Below, piece by piece: positions 11,560-22,748 of a stretch of DNA of 64,000 nucleotides. The stretch is from Phialocephala subalpina (Eukaryota > Ascomycota > Leotiomycetes > Helotiales > Mollisiaceae): contig FJOG01000009.1 of the NCBI GenBank assembly GCA_900073065.1, forward strand, positions 1,442,267-1,506,266. Reading direction: 5' to 3'. The position numbers and the translations under genes were made by a program. The notes below the pieces were generated by a model. That model worked only from the letters and a program-made list of their open reading frames with translations, was not told where the DNA came from and ran no database searches. The number at the start of each line of letters is the position of its first letter. Position 1 is the first letter of the stretch.

Positions 11560-13591
11560 TGTCTTTGCAGAAAAGCACTCCCTACTTTTCCCTCGACAAA
11601 TCATCACAAGAAATTCGCCTAATAGCTCTTTTTCCTTCATCCGCCGACAAAGTAATACGATGCCGTCTCATCAAGGCTGACCTATCCTCGTCGGCTGCAT
11701 GTTCTTATGAAGCACTTTCCTATATGTAGGGAGGCCCTATTCAAAAGAGGCATATCATCCTTGATGAACGCCAAGTCACGGTTCGAGAGAATTTATGGTT
11801 CGCACTGAAGAAACTTCAACGCCTTTTCTATGGACGCCTGATATGGTTGGACGCCATCTGTATCAACCAAGACGACTTCTCCGAACGCAAGCATCAAGTT
11901 GGTATGATGGGACAAATCTACAGCAGGGCTATAATGGTTCACGTCTAGTTCGGCCATAGGACCTAGACAAGTTCAGAAGCTTTTGACTTCCTCAAGAGCT
12001 TCCATAAAGTCCCGAACAATGGCGGTGACCTCCTAAAGAGTAGTACGGTCAGCAAAGAGGTTATGGCGTTTCGTGATCTTTGTAACGTGGAGTACTGGAG
12101 TCGCGTGTGGATTGTCCAAGAAGTTGTTCTAGCACAGGCAATAACAATTCACTGCGAAGAAGACTCGATCGACTAGGATGTCTTCTCGGAAGTTCGCCAT
12201 AGGCTTGCGAATATGCCGCAGCACCGATCTAGTCTAACTCCCAGATTTTCAAATGTACTGGACTTCTCTCGCATACTTGCAGAGAAGATAGACATCTTTC
12301 GAATCTAAAACAAAACCGAACCTAGCAGTTGTGAACTTTTGGCATTGCTTGAAGAATTCGGAGATTCAGCATCCTATGATCCACGAGACAGAGTTTATGG
12401 CCTACTCGGCTTGGGGAGTGATGTCTCTGTTGAGGAGTTCTTGGTAGACTATGAGATACCACTGATCGAGCTACACAAAAGACTTGTCCTATACTATCGC
12501 CGACGTAAGTACAACGATGGATTGAAAGTCATGCGCTTCAGTCAATTTGACTAACGGGTGCTTCAAGAACAGTGTACTTTAGACTGGATACAGTCTACCA
12601 TGTCTTCAGAACTTGTCAATGTACGTTTCAACTCAAGCCATAGCCAGAAACAACCTCCTAATCTTCTCTAGTATGAATGTCTATGTAAACTGCAATTACT
12701 GTCGGAAAATAGCTTGCTAACTTGGAACCACTAACTAGGTTCTAGCGTATTCCAGGGGCCGAATTCTCAAGACGAATTCATTATCTGTCGGCCACCTAAC
12801 AGATGATTTAAAGACCCTTTATTTGAAGTCCCAGTTTGAACCCTTGCTGACTTCGAATACCGATTGGACACTGAGTTCTGACAAGATTCCTTGGGTACTT
12901 AGAAGAGTTCCTGGGGAGCCACCTTTCCACTTCGAAGACAAAGTCGTGCTGCGCAAATTGTTCAATGACACACTCAGAGATATCAAGCACTGTCGTGAAA
13001 ATGCCGGGGTGCATCCATGGTCACATCTTTTGAATCGGACAACTCCTATCATACCCCGTGACACAAACCAAAGGGATGGAGTGCATACGAGATGTATATT
13101 CGGTTGCAAAGGCGATAATCGTCGCAGCCGGAAGACTATGCTCTCCGGTCAATGGACGTTACAAGAGGACATTGAGGACGGCCAAGAAAATGGCGACCCT
13201 CAGATATCACAGCAAGAGGTAATTACTCGCCTCAACGTCGGGATAGCTGCACCGAACGTACATGCAAGTGATGAGGTCTACCAATTCCTCGGATGCGATG
13301 TGCCAATTATTGTCAGAAAGACCGGCGATGACTGCCACCTCGTCAGTGCTGCTATTGTCGGTCCTCGATGTGAAGACAAGCACCCAAGTTTCGAGCCATT
13401 ATTTCGCAACCTGTTGGAGGAGCATTTTAGCAGGCGTTCTTCCGTTCATGACTGGCTCTGATTTGCAGCACAATGGCTCGAGGATGAATCTTCAGTTGTA
13501 TATGAGAACTTTGTAGCTCGTATCCAGATGGTAGCTGAACGTATTTTGATGTTGTGGGTCGCTCTAAACCTGCCTCTCACGGCTATGTAGC
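11560..13591 (+). pseudogene. HET (heterokaryon incompatibility) domain protein, broken by at least six stops
   Basis: One reading frame runs from about 11560 to 12630 and carries all landmarks of a HET domain: YFSLDKSSQEIRL, IRCRLI, YEALSYM-stop-GG, LIWLDAICINQDD, RKHQVGMMGQIYSRA and DPRDRVYGLLGL. It is interrupted by stops at 11727, 11946, 11964, 12174, 12306 and 12552. The first falls where HET proteins have the Trp of YEALSYxWG. After one or two likely introns (12620-12740) the frame resumes with AYSRGRILKTNS and runs to 13461, ending in a stop followed by more in-frame sequence to about 13591. The C-terminal part (VYQFLGCDVPIIVRKTG) fits the usual HET-protein tail. I find no in-frame ATG at the front. 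HET proteins trigger cell death on fusion of unlike strains; this copy cannot make a full protein. Confidence 0.88.
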
Positions 13592-13615
13592 TATTTGGCC
13601 AAGTTCTTTTCTGCA

Positions 13616-14964
13616 CTACGCCTCTCCAGTTTTCAAAGGACACTCAATATTAGCGTGGCACCCAAAAGGAAATGAAAAGATCTTCACGATCTCTAGTCCA
13701 GCTGCATCCAGAATCTCTTCAAACTGCTTCTTCGACTTCTCAGTTCCGTTCAACATCATCACTACAGAGGTTAGTGAGAAAACAGGCCATTCGAGGTCCC
13801 AACTTACGGTTGAAGTCCATCCAATACGGCGTCACTTCAGTCCCTATCTCCACCTTCTCTGGCATAATCATGTCTGCGATTATGAAACGAAACGAAGGCC
13901 CCATTGCGCTTGTAACATTCTTCACCAGCTCCTTGCAAACTGGGCTATAGAAATCATGAAAAACACGACGCATCAAGTACAAATATGCATCTGAACAATA
14001 TTAGCCACCGAAGCAGAAGCGTGGGAAGTCATACTCTTAACAGGCTGAGGAGTGAAGAAATCGTAAGACATCTTCTTGATGCCCGGAATATCTTCTGCAG
14101 TCAACGAAGCCAGCACGTCTGGCCGATCCTGTAGAATCATCTTTGCGCCAAACCCATTTGGCGCCTCTTTCTGGATAGCTTTGAGAAACTGGCTTCTCCC
14201 ACCTCCAATATCAACGGCGAACACCCGGGAAGGGTCGGCTTCGACTTTCGCTTTCATGCTGGTCCAAGGGAACATGCCAAGGATAGGCGTGACTTACTCA
14301 GAAGTCGCCATCGTGAAGTTAAAGTTGTGCAGCTTCTTTGGATCGCTAGAAATGGCCTCGTAGTAATCCTTACCTTCGAGACCTACCGCCCATGCGTAGT
14401 GTGACTTCTTGAGATCATAGAGATCCTCCTGCTTGTGTGTGCGGAAGTGCTCAGGGAGCTTGTAGAATGGCTCGGTTTGATCAATCATGAATTGGAAAAT
14501 TCTCTTGCCACTCCCTTGAGGAACACAAAGGCATTGGCATTGAGAGCAAAAGTATTGGGAGTTGGTTCGACTCAAATGCCATTGATCGCGACAAGCTTCA
14601 GCGCTTGTGCTAAATGATGGTCATTATCAGTTCTTCAAACATTACGAATGAAATCCCACCTATGGCAGACTCGTCGACTTTGACAATTTCAGCCAAGTCC
14701 TTCGAGCTGATGGATCCCTGTTTTGGAATGGCCTCCAAAACTTCCAGCTCGACTAGTAAATTCATCGCCGCAATGCACTGGCTCATCTCCCATTGCTTCA
14801 TAAGCACATCCATTGGGGTCTCCAGCATTAGGCGCAATTGATCTGCCTCCTTCAACAGCTGACGTTGCTTGACAGGGTCGCCATTGAACTCCTTGACCAC
14901 TGCTGCGAACTCGCTCGCCGCTGCAATAAGCTCTGCATTCGGGCCGAGGGGGTGACGGTTCCAT
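13616..14964 (-). pseudogene. SAM-dependent O-methyltransferase (plant/fungal COMT-like), broken
   Basis: Shows an N-terminal dimerisation domain (RLMLETPMDVLMKQWEMSQ, then SISSKDLAEIVKVDES) and a methyltransferase core with the SAM-binding FAVDIGGGRSQFLKA, MILQDRPDVL, MSYDFFTPQPVK and the late motif DFNLMMLNGTEKS joined across an intron. Introns read at 14610-14659, about 13983-14030 and 13778-13814. Lesions: a probable one-base shift near 14946-14957 in a C run, right after the ATG at 14964; TGA at 14572-14574; a one-base shift in a T run near 14510-14525; and TAA at 14294-14296, after which the frame continues (VTPILGMFPWTSMKAK). If the homopolymer shifts are sequencing errors, two nonsense codons remain. 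The family often methylates fungal secondary metabolites; the substrate here is unknown. Confidence 0.85.
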
Positions 14965-15561
14965 TACGTCGGGTCGGGCAGCAGTGTATGGCATGAGAGG
15001 AGGCCAGGTTTGAATATATACAACGAAGGACGGAATGCCGGGAAAGTTGATGCAGAAACATGCGAGCAAGGGTTTTTATGTATGTGACTGGCAGTGACAC
15101 TTGTACCTCTGTATCCGTACATATCCCCGAAATACACCCCACAAGCCTCGAGAAGCCTACGCGGAGCGTGTCCGAATGAGGTTCCCTTATGCACATGCAT
15201 GTCCATCACAAGCTGTGAAGCGACCTGAGGCGAAAAACGGGCAAGAGAACATGGCGTGGAAATTGTGCACGCAGCCAACTGGAATTGTACTTTGTACTTT
15301 GTACATGTATAGTATATTCGCGCGGGTAATACCGTCGCTTGACTGGTTACCTGTCCCGACGCTTCGTGGGATGGGATGTGTGTGTAAATGTTTCTACCTT
15401 GCAAACTGCCCATTTTGTGTTGTTTTCTTCCTGCGGGTCCGACCATCCAAAGCATAAACGAAACTGCATTTAAAAGTCTGCTTCACCCCTCTCAATCATG
15501 CTAGCTCACGCTCCAGATTGTCGTGTCGCTTGTGGGCGGTCTGCCTCTTTCACGATACACT
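14965..15561. other. Divergent intergenic region between two methyltransferase relics
   Basis: About 600 bases separating the starts of two oppositely transcribed methyltransferase genes, so it probably held both promoters. Nothing else is recognisable. Confidence 0.5.
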
Positions 15562-16877
15562 ATGGCGGATATCATTGAAGCCGACGATGATTCTTTCACT
15601 GATGAGGTTCGAGTCTACCTTCTGCTTATGATTTGACCTGTCTCTGATTTCGTTCAGGGTGCCGACCTAGGAGGAGAAAGCTCCCTGACATCTTTGGGAT
15701 CAAGTATCGTGAAGGGAGTTGAGGAAAATGGAAGAACTTACGCATCTTATGGGAAAGAAGGTTCGTCTGGACAGCTTTTAGCCGGCTCGTACAATACAGC
15801 AACTAACGAACACGGTGAAGAGTATGGCGCGCCAATGGATGAACAGGAGATGGACAGAATCGACATGGCTCACGCTAAATATTTCATGTTGTTGGACAAG
15901 AAGCGATGGCTCGCTCCAATACCTGCGAACCCACAAAGAGTCCTCGACTTAGCTTGTGGAACTGGTCAGTCTTCAGCCTCTTTGTTCCTTCACACGAAAC
16001 TTGCTGGGAACGTATCTTGTTGATCCACTCTGCAGGAATCTGGACCGTCGACTTCGCCGATGCAAATCCATCTGCAGATGTAACAATCCAATCGACGGAA
16101 TGGTAAAGATGGTACTGACTTATCACAGGTGACTGGCGTTGATATTGCACCTATACAGCCAAAATGGCAAGTGGATTATCTGCTTGCACGTCATATTCTG
16201 TACATGCTGATTTCTTCTTTCAATTAGGACCTTACCGAACTGTCACTTCGAGATCGATGATATCGAGCAACCGTGGACATGGAAGGAAGAAAGTTTCGAT
16301 TACATCTTCGCTCGAGATCTGCTGCTCTGTATCCGAGATTGGCCTCGCCTGGTTGATCAATGCTTCAAGTAGGTTCCTCTACGATAAACCAGGACTCTCG
16401 AGAGTAACAGCTTCAACAGACATCTCAAGCCGGGTGGATGGCTCGAATTTTAATGCATTAATGGGACTCTCAGCTGCGACGACGGCACGCTCCTGGATAA
16501 CAGCCAATTCAAAGAATACGACCGACTGCTACGCGCGGCAGCAACAGCTTTCGGTACCCCGCTCGAAGATCCAGCGGGATACGCGAAATGGTTCGAGGCC
16601 GCAGGACTTGAGGGTGTGACAGAGAAGATCTTCAAGATGCCGACGAGTCCCTGGCCTAAGGATCCACGGTTACGCTTGGTTGGTGCTTTTGAGCAGGAAA
16701 ATCTGACTGTCAACTTGGAGGGCATCAGCACGAGGGTATTCCAGAAGGGTTTGGGTTGGGGAGCGGAAGAATCGACAGTGTTTTTCACAGAGGAAAGACA
16801 TACAAAACCAGAGACAACATTCATACTACCCATTCCATGCCGTCTATGGCAAAAAGCCTTTGTTGGCAGCTACCTAG
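15562..16877 (+). pseudogene. LaeA-like / TAM-type methyltransferase, one stop and one frameshift
   Basis: Exons read as 15562-15606, 15658-15964, 16036-16079, 16129-16166, 16228-16368 and 16420-16877. They encode a class I methyltransferase of the type common around fungal secondary-metabolite genes: RVLDLACGTGIWTVDFA (SAM motif I), VTGVDIAPIQPKW, NCHFEIDDIEQPWTW, SFDYIFARDLLLCI and HLKPGGWLEF. The intron 16167-16227 begins with GCAAGT, a GC-AG intron. Directly after HLKPGGWLEF comes TAA (16451-16453) where relatives usually have Gln or Glu, and the frame then continues (DDGTLLDNSQFKEYDRLL). A one-base shift in a run of five T near 16778-16786 moves the end (HSYYPFHAVYGKKPLLAA) to another frame. 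Function is lost, unless both are errors. Confidence 0.85.
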
Positions 16878-17160
16878 GTAGATAAAAATAATTGAATCAA
16901 AGACGACGGTAGTAGAACTCAACTAGAATCACGTGAAATTTTAGGCTGGGCTCTGCGAAGTGTCTGCGAGCGCGTGGTTCGCCTTTTGCTATATCCTCGT
17001 TTGGAAAACACAAGAAATCCATCTGATTCTGATCCGATGCAAGTCTCTCAATTGCTCAAGTTTTTTAGAGCATGGGAGCACACACGTGAATTCGTCGCGG
17101 AAATGAGCAGGGATTCGCGACCTCGCATCCCTAGCGCGTCGCCCCTTTTCCAAATTATTG

Positions 17161-17724
17161 NNNNNNNNNNNNNNNNNNNNNNNNNNNNNNNNNNNNNNNN
17201 NNNNNNNNNNNNNNNNNNNNNNNNNNNNNNNNNNNNNNNNNNNNNNNNNNNNNNNNNNNNNNNNNNNNNNNNNNNNNNNNNNNNNNNNNNNNNNNNNNNN
17301 NNNNNNNNNNNNNNNNNNNNNNNNNNNNNNNNNNNNNNNNNNNNNNNNNNNNNNNNNNNNNNNNNNNNNNNNNNNNNNNNNNNNNNNNNNNNNNNNNNNN
17401 NNNNNNNNNNNNNNNNNNNNNNNNNNNNNNNNNNNNNNNNNNNNNNNNNNNNNNNNNNNNNNNNNNNNNNNNNNNNNNNNNNNNNNNNNNNNNNNNNNNN
17501 NNNNNNNNNNNNNNNNNNNNNNNNNNNNNNNNNNNNNNNNNNNNNNNNNNNNNNNNNNNNNNNNNNNNNNNNNNNNNNNNNNNNNNNNNNNNNNNNNNNN
17601 NNNNNNNNNNNNNNNNNNNNNNNNNNNNNNNNNNNNNNNNNNNNNNNNNNNNNNNNNNNNNNNNNNNNNNNNNNNNNNNNNNNNNNNNNNNNNNNNNNNN
17701 NNNNNNNNNNNNNNNNNNNNNNNN
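17161..17724. other. Assembly gap (564 N)
   Basis: A run of 564 unknown bases. Its length is not a round number, so it may be a size estimate from read pairs. It falls inside the island of broken accessory genes, which would fit a repeat that could not be assembled. Open frames spanning it are meaningless. The flanks 16878-17160 and 17725-17871 show no gene. Confidence 0.98.
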
Positions 17725-17871
17725 CCATCTTCTCTATCCGCAACGTGAACTAAATTGTCTCAGCAACAACAAGCTGTCGGACTCCCGAAACGCATCAGCC
17801 CAAGCCGGCAATCCATATGCATCCTCCACCCCCTCTTTTTTTGCAATGACTCGAGAGACAAGACCTTCCCA

Positions 17872-19038
17872 ATGCGTGACAACAAATTTACCTCGACTTC
17901 CAACCCAAATGGCACAATGGAAGTCCCAGCAGATCTCTTCAATTCGCTTCTAGCATCTGTCGAGCAACTTAAGCAGGATGTTTCGAGATTACAAACCGAG
18001 AATTCCTCAATGGCGTACGAACTTCGACTGTTTCGACAGCGTAATGGCACCGGTTTTTATCAATTTCCGAGGTTACCCATGGAGATCCGGCGTATGATAT
18101 GTAAGTTCTCACTGTCTCGAAGCAACGCCCTTTTTGCTCCTTACAGAGAACAGCATGTCCCAACACTCCTCGCACATCATCCTCGACCTTAGCCAATGTA
18201 TGAAGTTGAATTACCTGCTTCAGGATGTGATAAACAGAGAAGCATGCTCTCAGAACACCTCGACTCCACGTATTGGGAGGAAGCGGGCAAGCTGCAGTCA
18301 AACCAATTCTGTTATGCAAGCTTGTAGAGAAGCGCGAGAAACAGGCCACAAGCTACAGATGCCATACTACGAGATTTCAGCGAATCTAGTGTCTCATCTC
18401 ATTAGTCCCTTATATTACATCAATCTTGACATAGACACGATCTAGCTCGACAACATGGGTACATTCGCTGGAATTGTGGAACTCTTCGATGGTACATCTC
18501 TGAAGTATGGCGACGCATTATTACATACTGACGGCTCGAATTGTCCTCCCAAGCTGCGATTCAACCGTCTAGTCTTAGATCTCGGAATTTGGAGAGAGCC
18601 TTTCGTCGGCACACTCGCAGTTGAAGATGCTGGCACAACTGACATGTTGCGCGTTGCAAACAGCCCTCTAGAATTGTTTATTGTAGTTGCTAGGCCAACG
18701 GCAGCGTTTCTGTCCTTCGAAAATTATTTTTGTTGAGCCATCAATGCGTCCGCATAGAGTTCCCGCCTTACAAACCTCTCGTCAGATATAAACCGATCAA
18801 TATGCCAAGCGGTACACGTTGACCTTCGCTATACATGGAATATGGCAGCTCGGCGATTGGAGAAGATTCTGACCCAGTTCAAGGAGAAACGTGCAGAAGA
18901 CAGAAGGTGGGAAGTTGAAGGTATGATAATCCTTTTCACGTGTTAGTTCTGCAAGTTTGTCTAACGGTCGTGGTAGAGAACGGGTGTACTCTTGACGAGA
19001 TCGATGCTTGGGACAGTTTTATAGATCTCTCAAATTAG
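17872..19038 (+). pseudogene. 2EXR-domain protein, broken by stops
   Basis: Starts with ATG at 17872, then a coiled-coil segment (LLASVEQLKQDVSRLQTEN) and the 2EXR signature FYQFPRLPMEIRRMI. An intron (about 18100-18145) follows, and the split codon where relatives have the Trp of this signature reads TAG with the obvious splice sites. The same frame then continues through SVMQACREARETG and YYINLDIDTI-stop-LDNMG (TAG 18443-18445), TGA at 18734 and TAG near 18752, then VHVDLRYTWNMAARRLEKIL and a last exon ending at 19038. The layout (coiled coil, 2EXR, Cys-Arg-Glu helix, strand motif) is that of fungal 2EXR proteins, whose function is unknown. At least three in-frame stops argue for a pseudogene. 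Confidence 0.78.
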
Positions 19039-19668
19039 GAGATTCCAAAGGTTTGATACGTGGAAGGTGTTGAGCTCGATCGCCATTGGGTGAGACCAAA
19101 GTACGAAGGCAACCAAGTCTCCAACGTCTCTACGCCGGATGAAATGGAGGAGTAATGTACCTTGTAATAAAGAAAACGATTTCTTCGGCTTGAGCGTAGT
19201 CGATGCGAAGGAGAGCACCTCCTGTACATCCCCTCGAAGCTCAAGAAGTAATCACCTTGGCCTGTGATTTGATCAAGACGCTTCTCCCTGGCCCACTACT
19301 GAGACTATTCACAGACTTTGAATAATCCTGCTCGAATCCCGACCTAGCTAAGACCACATAACTTTGTCCTATAAGACTTCGCACTTGAGGCAGCGTGAGT
19401 GTCCGCAGATACTGGTCACGAAACTTCTGCCGATGGCAGCCTGGAAAATGCAAACACCCATTCGATGCTAGAGATTCAACGCCTTTGATAATTATTGTTC
19501 CATGAACTTCCATCTCTGGCCTGTACATTTTGACAACTCGACCTCCGTACCAAGCAAGCACTTGTGCCACGATTCCCAAGCATCCAAGTCCCGAGAGAAG
19601 TACAGACATTCCACAAAACCCTCCATACGCCCACCCAAACTACAACATCCCTTCACCTCCCTTCACCC
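19039..19668. other. Intergenic
   Basis: No convincing gene. A minus-strand open frame at 19241-19609 has no recognisable domain. The stretch 19650-19790 is rich in C on the plus strand. Confidence 0.4.
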
Positions 19669-19974
19669 TTAATACCTCCAACCAACTCCAATCCTCTCAC
19701 TCCCCGGCCCATACCTCGCATCCCTATGCCCACACCTCTCCCCATACATCCCATTATTCCTACACTCAAAAGAACAATACTCATTCGTATACGTCCTCTG
19801 TAAATTCCTCCGATTCGGTAAACACTCTGGCGGGATCTGGAACGGGATACCTGGTCGATGGAATTCTGCTGGGTCGTTGATGCGTTGGAGTTGGGTGTAG
19901 ATGCGGTAGCAGTTCGAGCCGGCCATGAGACGGCGGTGGCCGCAGGGGGATTCGACGAGCCAGAAGTTGCACAT
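19669..19974 (-). CDS. Small conserved fungal protein with Cys/His pattern, function unknown
   Basis: A 101-residue open frame starting with MCNFWLVESPCGHRRLMAGS. It has a CGH near the start and a later EYCSFECRNN, a spacing that could bind a metal. I have the impression of similar short proteins in other Pezizomycotina, beginning MCNFW and ending with a Cys pair, but cannot confirm it here. No signal peptide or membrane segment is evident. The ATG at 19974 is the only start that keeps this conserved-looking front. It lies tail-to-tail with nothing and is bordered by non-coding DNA on both sides. It may have an extra exon that I cannot see. Confidence 0.55.
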   Translation of the reverse strand: MCNFWLVESPCGHRRLMAGSNCYRIYTQLQRINDPAEFHRPGIPFQIPPECLPNRRNLQRTYTNEYCSFECRNNGMYGERCGHRDARYGPGSERIGVGWRY

Positions 19975-20826
19975 TTTGTCAGCGTGATTCTTGGTGTTTG
20001 GGGTTGGTGTGTGAGAGGCTTGGTTTTGGGATTTGTAGAGACTGTGAGGGGAGTGATTGTCCCAAGAGCTTGGCGAATCTTTCGGCTTCTTCGAAACAAG
20101 AACCAAAATGGAGGACTGTAGAGGTACATAAGAGTGCAACCCATCCGCTCCTCGTCAACCGCTCGGTCACCTGAGAATTGAACGTGGAATCTGATCCGAA
20201 GCTTACGCAACTCACAAGACGATGACTATTCCTGCGTTGGTAGAGCATTGGATCTAGACTTCTTCATCTGATTCTCTTGCTTTGCTCCAAACACTGTCAT
20301 CGTTGAAGTGACTACATTAGGACTTTGCCCGAGTGACTTCAGACGCGAAAGGACATGCCATAAGTTGTGAACGATTGCTGATTGTAACGATCACGGTAGA
20401 ATGGAAGATGACTGAGATGTAAAACAGGATTGTATAGTAGCATGAGAGAGGTATGAGTACTGAAAATTTGCTGAAGACCTGACAAACTTCTGGTAGGCGC
20501 TCACAAACATGGCGGCAAAGCCGGAGAAGTTGAACAATGGCCTGCTCTGTTTGAGCGATCTTTGCGTTTGGAGCTGCGAGTTTTGCCTTGAGACGAAGAA
20601 GATAGTAGAAAGTAGGGGGTTGGGAGTTTGCAATGCAAACGACCTCTGGATTTGTCGCTGTGTGACCACTGAGCCAGTTGTTTGCAGATCATCACGTGAA
20701 GCAACATGAATTCTTAGATCTCTGTTCCATTACCATGTAATAAGCTAGAAGAGCCATCTCGAAAGGGTATTTGTACATAATAGTAAAACATGTAAAGTCT
20801 ATGTAGGTATTGTGCAAAGGAGATTA
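19975..20826. other. Intergenic, downstream of PHO8
   Basis: Holds the 3' side of the alkaline phosphatase gene and the upstream side of the small Cys protein. A CACGTG motif lies near 20692. No gene or repeat seen. Confidence 0.45.
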
Positions 20827-22748
20827 TCAAAGTGCGTCAGGATATAGGCGCTCATAATGCATCGAGGCAAACCGGATCTCCTCCTCGGTGGGAATGTGCC
20901 CGAACCAGTCTCCGGAAATGGCTGAACTTCTCAATGTCGTTGACTTCTCAACCAGCTCGTCTGTGACAGCCTGAACATCGACATCGAGGTAAGTCCTGAG
21001 AAATTCGCCGACTTCAATGTTTTCGTGATTGCCACGTAGAGCATCAGAGCCTTTCGATCCATAGATGTTAACATCCACGGCTGAGTGGCCATGTGTCGAC
21101 CACCCGATTTGTGCTCGGCGGCTTACCATATCCGCGAAGGTGTAGGAAGCAAGTGGAGGAACGTCAATGACCCGTTGAATCTCCTCAGCTGTAGCATCCT
21201 GAATACCGAGGCCCTTCTGGACAAGTTCTTCGTTGATGTACTTTGCCAAGTCTGCCTTGCGGCTTTCATCGTCTTCGAAATTCTTGCTGTGGTCAACGGT
21301 CTGACCGATGTGCAATCGCAGTTGTCCTGCAAGATAAGACGAAGAGTGAGAGACGTTGGCGAGGACCTGAGGATACCATCCGTAGTGGGGATATTCTGGG
21401 TGGAGCTCTGTGAACAGTTAGCGGTTTGCATAGAAGAAATGCAGGGTGAATATACGTCTAGCTACAGACAGACCGCCGGTCTCGTGGTCAGACGTTGCAA
21501 CCATAACACCCTCTACGTCGGAGTTGTCCAGGAATTCGATGACCGAAGCAAATGCTCTGTCATACCCAAGAACTTCATTGACTTGGGCAGCGGGATCGTT
21601 GCCATGGCCAGCGTGATCAATCCTACTAGCTTCAATCATGAGGAAGAAGCCTTTCTCGCTGTCTTGGGTGGCAGCCGCGAGAGCATTCATGGCGGTACGA
21701 GCCATCTCTTCGAGTGAAGGGTATTTGTCGTTCATATTACGTCGATCAATCTCATAAGGAATGTCATGCTCAGCAAAGAGACCCATCAACGGGAGCTTGA
21801 CAGCACTTCCAAGTTTCAAACTATCGAAGTCCTCACGGTTGTCAATGTAGTTCCATCCGAAGATATCTTGAGCTAGCTTCGTGATGTCCCTGCCATCCTC
21901 TCGACAGCTGCCGGTGGTAGTATTCGGCAAGAAATGGCATCGGCCGCCTCCCAGCATGAGGTCAACCACTAAGGATAAAATCAGCATTCTGTCCTATTTA
22001 CAATATTGTATCACCACTTACCTCGTCCAAGAGGATGCTCTCCGACTTCTTGTTGAGCGATCAAGTCCTCTTCTGAGCGTATTCTGACATGTGAAGCGAA
22101 ACATGCTGGGGTTGCGTCTGTGATATCCGTTGTCACCACCAACCCTGTCATATATCCAGCTTTTTTCGCTGCCTCGAGTACAGTGCCGCAGGGCGTAAGA
22201 TCTGGCAGCATAGAAATTGCTCCATTGTAGCTCTTTAGTCCGCAAGAGAAAGCCGTCGCGCCCGCGGCTGAATCCGTGACATAGCTGCTAGTTGATCTAG
22301 TGCGGGAAGATCCAATGAAATGTTGATCGAGGGCTAGGGCATCGTTGAATGGAAGTGTACCTGTCTTGTCAGCAATGTCACCGAGGGTACAAGGTGTAAA
22401 GAACTTACCCTGAAACTGTCGGAAGCTACGAGTCATGGACAAACTCGCAGGACCCATGCCATCAGAGACCATGAAGATCAGATTCCGCTTGCCAGTAGGC
22501 TTCGAGCTCTTGCCATCTTGAGGTATTGTTTGTTGCTGGCCCAGAAGCACTGCCAGTACAATAAGAGCAGCAGTAGCGACGACTGCCCAGGTAAACAGTC
22601 CTACTTCTCTCCAGAAGTGATACCGATTCTTAGGAGCTGTGGCGACCTTTTGTCCGCTCAATAGCGCAGTATCTTCATCTTCTGCGCGTTCTTCGGAATG
22701 TATCGAGGAACCTCTTCTTCCAGCAAACAAAGGTTCGTTGGGTGCCAT
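20827..22748 (-). CDS. PHO8: Repressible vacuolar alkaline phosphatase
   Basis: Exons 22748-22409, 22360-22022, 21968-21456 and 21407-20827 give 590 residues. The protein is a type II membrane protein: a short acidic cytosolic tail (SEERAEDEDTALLSG), one membrane helix (FTWAVVATAALIVLAVLLG) and a lumenal phosphatase domain. Active-site and metal motifs are all present: MVSDGMGP, VTDSAAGATAFSCG with the phosphorylated Ser, RIDHAGHGND, ATSDHETGG and HGHSAVDVNIYG. The enzyme releases phosphate from many monoesters in the vacuole and in yeast answers to phosphate starvation. The first intron (22361-22408, 48 bases) is a multiple of three and has no stop, so retaining it would add 16 residues without breaking the frame; relatives lack those residues, so it is spliced. 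Intact. Confidence 0.94.

Noticed and set aside
11347..11622. Open frame of 91 codons upstream of the HET relic
   Set aside because: The HET frame overlaps its end in another phase and carries the conserved residues; the open frame has no motif.
14259..14297. A 39-base intron in the O-methyltransferase relic
   Set aside because: Too short for a spliceosomal intron here, and the frame simply continues through a TAA with family-like sequence (GMFPWTSMKAK), so a nonsense mutation explains it better.
16974..17753. Long open frames across the N run
   Set aside because: They consist of unknown bases; only the flanks are real and show no gene.
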